A DNA stretch of 32,477 nt, taken from positions 1 to 32,477 of the forward strand of contig NZ_FTNU01000023.1 in NCBI RefSeq assembly GCF_900156515.1, written 5' to 3'. The first letter of the stretch is position 1; each line of letters starts with the position of its first letter. This document shows positions 28,697-32,477 of this stretch, one piece after another. The position numbers and the translations under genes are program-made. This stretch comes from Moraxella cuniculi DSM 21768 (GTDB lineage Bacteria > Pseudomonadota > Gammaproteobacteria > Pseudomonadales > Moraxellaceae). The notes below the pieces were generated by a model. The model did not search any database, was not told where the DNA came from, and saw nothing but the letters and a program-made list of their open reading frames with translations.

Positions 28697-29649
28697 CCGA
28701 CATCAGTCAATACACCGTCGATCCGACAGTGTCTGCCATCTATGAGCATTATCAGCATAGCCGCTTTGAAGGGGCTCGCACCTATCTGGGGGCGAGCATC
28801 ATCGGCAAGGGCTGCACTCGTGCCTTATGGATGGATTTTCGACAGGTCAAAGCAAAAATGTTCGACGGTCGGCTGTATCGCTTGTTTGAGACAGGACACC
28901 TTGCCGAGCCACGCTTTATTCAAGATCTTAAAGCTGTGGGTGTAACTGTCTATGATATCGATGCAGCCACTGGCGAGCAATGGGCGATTAGTTTTTGTGA
29001 TGGTCATTTTCGTGGTCATGCTGACGGTGTTGCCATCGGCATTAAAGGTGCTGAAAAAACTTGGCACTTGCTTGAGTTTAAGACCCATGCAGAAAAGTCA
29101 TTTAATGAGCTTAAGCAAAAAGGCGTTAAGACTGCCAAGCCCATGCATTACGATCAGATGCAGGTCTATATGCACGGGCTTGAGCTTGGCAGAGCGTACT
29201 ATCTGGCGGTGAACAAAAACACTGATGAGCTGTACGCCGAACGCATCAAATATGATGCAGGCCATGCCAAATCACTGATTGAGCGAGCAGCTCGTATCAT
29301 CTATGCAGACACGCCCGATGCACCCTTGTCAAATAAGCCATCTTGGTATGAGTGCAAATGGTGCGAGTATCAGCCGTTTTGTTACGCGGGTGATTGGGAG
29401 CTGCCTGATGTCAATTGCCGAACTTGCATTCACTCAACGCCCATCGCTGATGCCGCTTGGCAATGTGAACGCACCACGCCCGCCACCGTCATTAACACCG
29501 CCAAGCCCTGCGAGCATCACCGCTTTATTCCGCATATTCTGCCAAACCTTGAGTTTGAGCGGTATGAAGATGATAAAGTGTTTTATCGCTCGACAAATGG
29601 CTTGGTACACATTAATCAATCCAAAGGAAGCTTTGATGTACAAGCTTAG
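28693..29649 (+). CDS. PD-(D/E)xK exonuclease with Fe-S-type cysteines (Cas4/RecB-like)
   Basis: A 318-residue nuclease. The catalytic core has His109/Asp111 (GHADGVAIG), Glu128-x-Lys130 (LLEFKTH) and Gln155 (YDQMQVYMH). Cys41 (GCTRALW) with Cys221, Cys224 and Cys230 (CKWCEYQPFC) is arranged like the 4Fe-4S site of Cas4/AddB nucleases. A second set (Cys242, Cys245, Cys258, Cys273) adds a probable zinc site. It likely produces single strands for the Sak4-DUF669 pair. No CRISPR elements are present, so this is a recombination nuclease. Confidence 0.9.
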   Translation: MTDISQYTVDPTVSAIYEHYQHSRFEGARTYLGASIIGKGCTRALWMDFRQVKAKMFDGRLYRLFETGHLAEPRFIQDLKAVGVTVYDIDAATGEQWAISFCDGHFRGHADGVAIGIKGAEKTWHLLEFKTHAEKSFNELKQKGVKTAKPMHYDQMQVYMHGLELGRAYYLAVNKNTDELYAERIKYDAGHAKSLIERAARIIYADTPDAPLSNKPSWYECKWCEYQPFCYAGDWELPDVNCRTCIHSTPIADAAWQCERTTPATVINTAKPCEHHRFIPHILPNLEFERYEDDKVFYRSTNGLVHINQSKGSFDVQA

Positions 29650-31306
29650 AGACTATCAAGCCAGGGTCAAGCGCGAACTGTACGACTGGTTCGCCAAGCA
29701 CCCAAAGGGCTTTCCCATCGTTGATGCCTGTGTCGGTGCGGGCAAATCCATCATCATCGCCGACTTATGCCAAGATATGATCAGTCAAGCCCCTGACACT
29801 CGCATCGTCATGTGTGTGGCAAGTCGTGAGCTGTGCGAACAGAACATGCAAAAACTGCTCGCCATCTGGCCTGATGCACCAGCTGGCATTTGCAGTGCAG
29901 CCCTTGGCTCAAAAGACACCGACAGCCAAATCATCTTTGCCACCATCGGCACACTGGCTCGTCGCGTCGATGAACTTGGCACAGTCGATGTGATGATCAT
30001 CGATGAGTGCCACAATATCAACACCGCCAACACAGGTATGTACCGCAAGATGATTGAGACTTTGCAAGATACCACAAGTCCACACATGGCGGTGATTGGC
30101 TTTACTGGCACGCCCTATCGTGGCAATGGCGTGTGGCTATGGCAAGGCAAAAATCCCATCTTTGAAGGTGTGGCAAGCCGTGTAACGATGGATGAGCTGC
30201 TAAAACTTGGCTATCTCGCCCCCTTGGTCGTTGAGCCAATGCAGCCTAAGATTGACACCACAGGCGTCAAAATCACCGCAGGCGATTATAACAATGCTGA
30301 GCTTGCACGAGTGCTTGAAGATGAAGAATTGGTCAGATCCTGCATTGATGATCTGTATATTCGCAGTCATGGCAGGCACAAATGGCTGATTTTTTGCCAC
30401 TCAATCGCTCAAGCTGAGATGGTACTGGCACAAGTACGCACCATTGGCGATATCAAAGCCGAGATGGTCATCGGTGATACGCCAAGCGATAGCCGAGAAA
30501 AAATCCTAAAGGCCTACAAACTGCCGCATGATCATGATGATGCGGTGAATGTACTGGTCAATGTTGGCGTGCTGACCACAGGTTTTGATGCACCAATGAC
30601 TGATTTGATTGCCCTGTTACGCCCTACCAAATCGCCAGTGCTGTATGTACAAATCGCAGGGCGTGGGATGCGTATCGCCGATGGTAAGAGCGATTGCCTG
30701 TGGTTGGATTATACCAGCACCACTTATGAGCAAGGCCCTGTCAATCGGGTGCGTGGTCGCAACAGCGGTCATCAAAGCACCACCGCCAATGGCGAGCCAT
30801 GTAAGCACTGCCCAGAATGTGGTGAGAAAAATCCGCTGTACACCAGCGAATGCCTTGAGTGCGGTGCATCGTTTGGCGATGCCAAAGATATCGCCAACAA
30901 AGCAGGCCATGCACAAGTACTGGCAGATGAAGCACCAATTTGGATGCGTGTTGATGCCCTGTCTTACACCAAGCATACCAGCCGACGGTCTGGCAATGCC
31001 ACTTTACGAGTGGATTATTTTACCGATTATGACGCTGTACCAATCAGCGAATATGTCTGCATCGAGCATGAAGGCTATGCTTATGACAAGGCTTGCCAAT
31101 GGTGGCGTGCACATAATCTAGGTCCTGTACCAACAAGTATCGATGATGCCTTGCATCTATTGCATAACAGTAAACTTAACCGTCCTGCCAAAATTGAGTG
31201 TAAGCGAGATGGCAAGTTTTGGAAAGTTATTGGACGAGAGTTCGGCGAAGTGAATGAAATTTATAGCAAACCGCCCCAAACTGTAACGGATGATATACCG
31301 TTTTAA
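29636..31306 (+). CDS. DEAD/DEAH-type superfamily 2 helicase with zinc ribbon
   Basis: A 556-residue helicase. ATG 29636 follows AAAGGA by about eight bases and overlaps the nuclease end by 14 bases; the longer upstream frame is not used. Motifs are Walker A VGAGKS (33-38), DECH (123-126), GFTGTPYRG, and motif VI QIAGRGMRIA. After it comes a zinc ribbon with CKHCPECGEKN and ECLECG, then a C-terminal domain (LRVDYFTDYDAVPISEYVCI). It resembles phage UvsW/RadD-like branch-processing helicases. It probably acts with the nuclease and Sak4. Confidence 0.93.
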   Translation: MYKLRDYQARVKRELYDWFAKHPKGFPIVDACVGAGKSIIIADLCQDMISQAPDTRIVMCVASRELCEQNMQKLLAIWPDAPAGICSAALGSKDTDSQIIFATIGTLARRVDELGTVDVMIIDECHNINTANTGMYRKMIETLQDTTSPHMAVIGFTGTPYRGNGVWLWQGKNPIFEGVASRVTMDELLKLGYLAPLVVEPMQPKIDTTGVKITAGDYNNAELARVLEDEELVRSCIDDLYIRSHGRHKWLIFCHSIAQAEMVLAQVRTIGDIKAEMVIGDTPSDSREKILKAYKLPHDHDDAVNVLVNVGVLTTGFDAPMTDLIALLRPTKSPVLYVQIAGRGMRIADGKSDCLWLDYTSTTYEQGPVNRVRGRNSGHQSTTANGEPCKHCPECGEKNPLYTSECLECGASFGDAKDIANKAGHAQVLADEAPIWMRVDALSYTKHTSRRSGNATLRVDYFTDYDAVPISEYVCIEHEGYAYDKACQWWRAHNLGPVPTSIDDALHLLHNSKLNRPAKIECKRDGKFWKVIGREFGEVNEIYSKPPQTVTDDIPF

Positions 31307-31318
31307 GGAGTGTTTATT

Positions 31319-31786
31319 ATGAGCAAGTTTAAAGTTGGTGATTTGGTCTATTACCCAGACCAAAATGAAAAAATATTTAAGTTGGAAGAAAGTAATTTGC
31401 CAATCTATAGATTGCAGATTACAACTGATGATTTTGATTATAAGTTTACCGATGATGGTTTTCTTATCAGTTATTACCCAATCCCTGTAATTTTCCACGC
31501 CACACCTGAAAATCACGCAGAACTTGAGCGGCTATACGGCATTGAATTTGAAAAACCACCGGCACCAACAGCATCACCAACAAGCCGTGAGATTATCCAA
31601 GTGATGCTTGACAGGCTGATTAGACTGCGAGTACAAACCTGCGTCGTGCGTCGCTATCTAGACAAGGTAAGTTTTGATTGCCTGTGGCAACAAAAATATC
31701 AATTTCCTTGGTATGGGCTGACGAGATTCTTAATGCAAGAATTAAAAGACATTAAGATTATAGGAGTGAAGACCAATTGTGAATAA
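31319..31786 (+). CDS. FKVGD-family protein 1 (tandem paralogue)
   Basis: A 155-residue protein starting MSKFKVGDLVYYPDQNEKIF at ATG 31319, which has AAGGAG eight bases upstream. The first 85 residues form a beta-rich, SH3-like module (FKVGDLVYYP, TDDGFLISYY, then HATPENHAELERLYG and EFEKPP). The second half is basic and helical (MLDRLIRLRVQTCVVRRYLD). The next gene has the same first module and a different second half. The family is unnamed to me. Such modular proteins often serve as phage counter-defence or regulatory factors, which is only a guess. Confidence 0.7.
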   Translation: MSKFKVGDLVYYPDQNEKIFKLEESNLPIYRLQITTDDFDYKFTDDGFLISYYPIPVIFHATPENHAELERLYGIEFEKPPAPTASPTSREIIQVMLDRLIRLRVQTCVVRRYLDKVSFDCLWQQKYQFPWYGLTRFLMQELKDIKIIGVKTNCE

Positions 31787-31864
31787 AAACTAAAACGAGC
31801 CAAAAAGCTGCACAGGCGGCGTATGAACAAAGCGGTGCGGGATTTTATCAACAAAGGAGAAATC

Positions 31865-32356
31865 ATGAAAAAATTTAAAGTAGGCGATAAAGTTTATTGT
31901 CCAACTTTGGGTAGAGGAGTTTACAAAGTTATGAAGTACTTAAGGGGAGGAACAGAATTCCCTTTGTGCGTTTATAAGGGTGGTAGAGAGTTTTCTTTCA
32001 CCCACGAAGGATTTTATTATTCAACCGATAAAGTATCAACCATTCATCACGCCACTGAAGAAAACCACGCGGCACTTGAGCAATTATATGGCGTGGAGTT
32101 TGAAAAGCCACCTGCTAAGCCTGAGCCTATAAAGATTATCCAAGCGATGATTCTGCGTGGCGATAAATATGTGCCGTGCTATGTGGGTGATGACGAGGTG
32201 CTGCTGTATGAAGACTTTGAGTTGGATTTTTTGTTTGGCATTGACCAATACGACAGCCATCCGTTTTGTGGTCATCGTGGCTCTTGGAAATACGCCCTGC
32301 CTGTTGAACTACGAACGGGCAAAGTGATAACCACACTGCCCGATGATGTATGCTAA
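31865..32356 (+). CDS. FKVGD-family protein 2 (tandem paralogue)
   Basis: A 163-residue protein from ATG 31865 with AAAGGAG upstream; the in-frame ATG at 31823 lacks a ribosome site. Residues 1-85 match the previous protein: KKFKVGDKVYCPTLGRGVYK, THEGFYYSTD, HATEENHAALEQLYG, EFEKPP. From residue 90 the sequence is unrelated: a strand-rich, acidic region (GDDEVLLYEDFELDFLFG) ending near GHRGSWKYALPVEL. It shows domain-swap divergence after duplication. Function is unknown. Confidence 0.7.
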   Translation: MKKFKVGDKVYCPTLGRGVYKVMKYLRGGTEFPLCVYKGGREFSFTHEGFYYSTDKVSTIHHATEENHAALEQLYGVEFEKPPAKPEPIKIIQAMILRGDKYVPCYVGDDEVLLYEDFELDFLFGIDQYDSHPFCGHRGSWKYALPVELRTGKVITTLPDDVC

Positions 32357-32372
32357 AATTTTGAGGTGAAAG

Positions 32373-32477
32373 ATGGACGACTTAACCGCTGTATTGGCTG
32401 AAATGGGGCTTGTCCCCATTGACTGGGTAACTGCCAGCAAGTTTGCCGAGCTGACAGGCATCGATGAGCACAAACTC
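32373..32477 (+). CDS. Possible excisionase-like DNA-binding protein (5' part only)
   Basis: ATG 32373 follows GAGGTGA, and 35 residues are visible before the window ends. They begin MDDLTAVLAEMGLVPIDWVT, then ASKFAELTGIDEHKL. The WVTASKFAELTGI pattern resembles the start of MerR/Xis-like winged helix-turn-helix domains. An integrase would be expected beyond the right edge. With so little sequence the assignment is tentative. Confidence 0.5.
   Translation, partial: MDDLTAVLAEMGLVPIDWVTASKFAELTGIDEHKL

Noticed and set aside
1-32477. CRISPR arrays, tRNA or rRNA genes, insertion sequences and attachment sites
   Set aside because: No regularly spaced repeats, no cloverleaf sequence, no transposase frame and no matching end repeats were seen. 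The Cas4-like nuclease stands in a phage recombination module, not a CRISPR locus.

Overview
The window is most of a temperate, long-tailed (siphovirus-type) prophage. Codon habits, moderate AT richness and the gene content suggest a Moraxellaceae host, most likely Moraxella; this is inferred from style, since no host gene is present. Neither integrase nor attachment site is visible. The right edge enters a possible excisionase-like gene and the left edge cuts a KilA-N gene, so both ends of the prophage lie outside.

Right half (about 19.7-32.5 kb), control, replication and recombination: a cleavable S24-type repressor (23925-24665) faces a small Cro/YdaS-like gene (23582-23773). Near-identical 15-bp operators lie between them and again at a rightward early promoter near 26.57 kb. 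Rightward from that promoter run a Sak4-like ATPase, a DUF669 protein, a Cas4/RecB-type nuclease with cysteine clusters, a DEAD/DEAH-type helicase and two tandem paralogues. Leftward from Cro run a primase-helicase, an AT-rich inverted-repeat region that looks like an origin, DUF1064, DUF3310 and an antiterminator Q-like gene. A sigma-70 promoter followed at once by a strong terminator sits just after the Q-like gene, as in lambda pR'-tR'.

Left part (about 2.6-19.7 kb, minus strand), one long late operon: HNH, TerS (P27), TerL, portal, HK97 protease, major capsid, connector proteins, tail terminator, tail tube, the G/GT chaperone pair with an A AAA AAC slippery site, tape measure, and lambda-like minor tail proteins M and L. 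Between these structural genes are cargo genes, several with their own promoter: a VapBC-type pair, a BrnA-like antitoxin, two coiled-coil/membrane paralogues, small membrane proteins and an antisense HTH gene. Several late genes have an intrinsic terminator directly before their ribosome binding site, which makes sense if Q-modified polymerase reads through them.

Far left (0-2.6 kb): HicAB, a KilA-N antirepressor and further small genes.

The most unusual observation is a pair of unlinked loci (about 1.93-2.18 kb and 4.21-4.46 kb, plus strand). Each encodes a 20-21 residue hydrophobic peptide from a strong promoter. In both, the ORF is followed by two hairpins conserved in shape but not in sequence and then by an identical ten-base element complementary to the peptide's own Shine-Dalgarno. 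They look like an undescribed family of self-sequestering (type I toxin-like) mRNAs.
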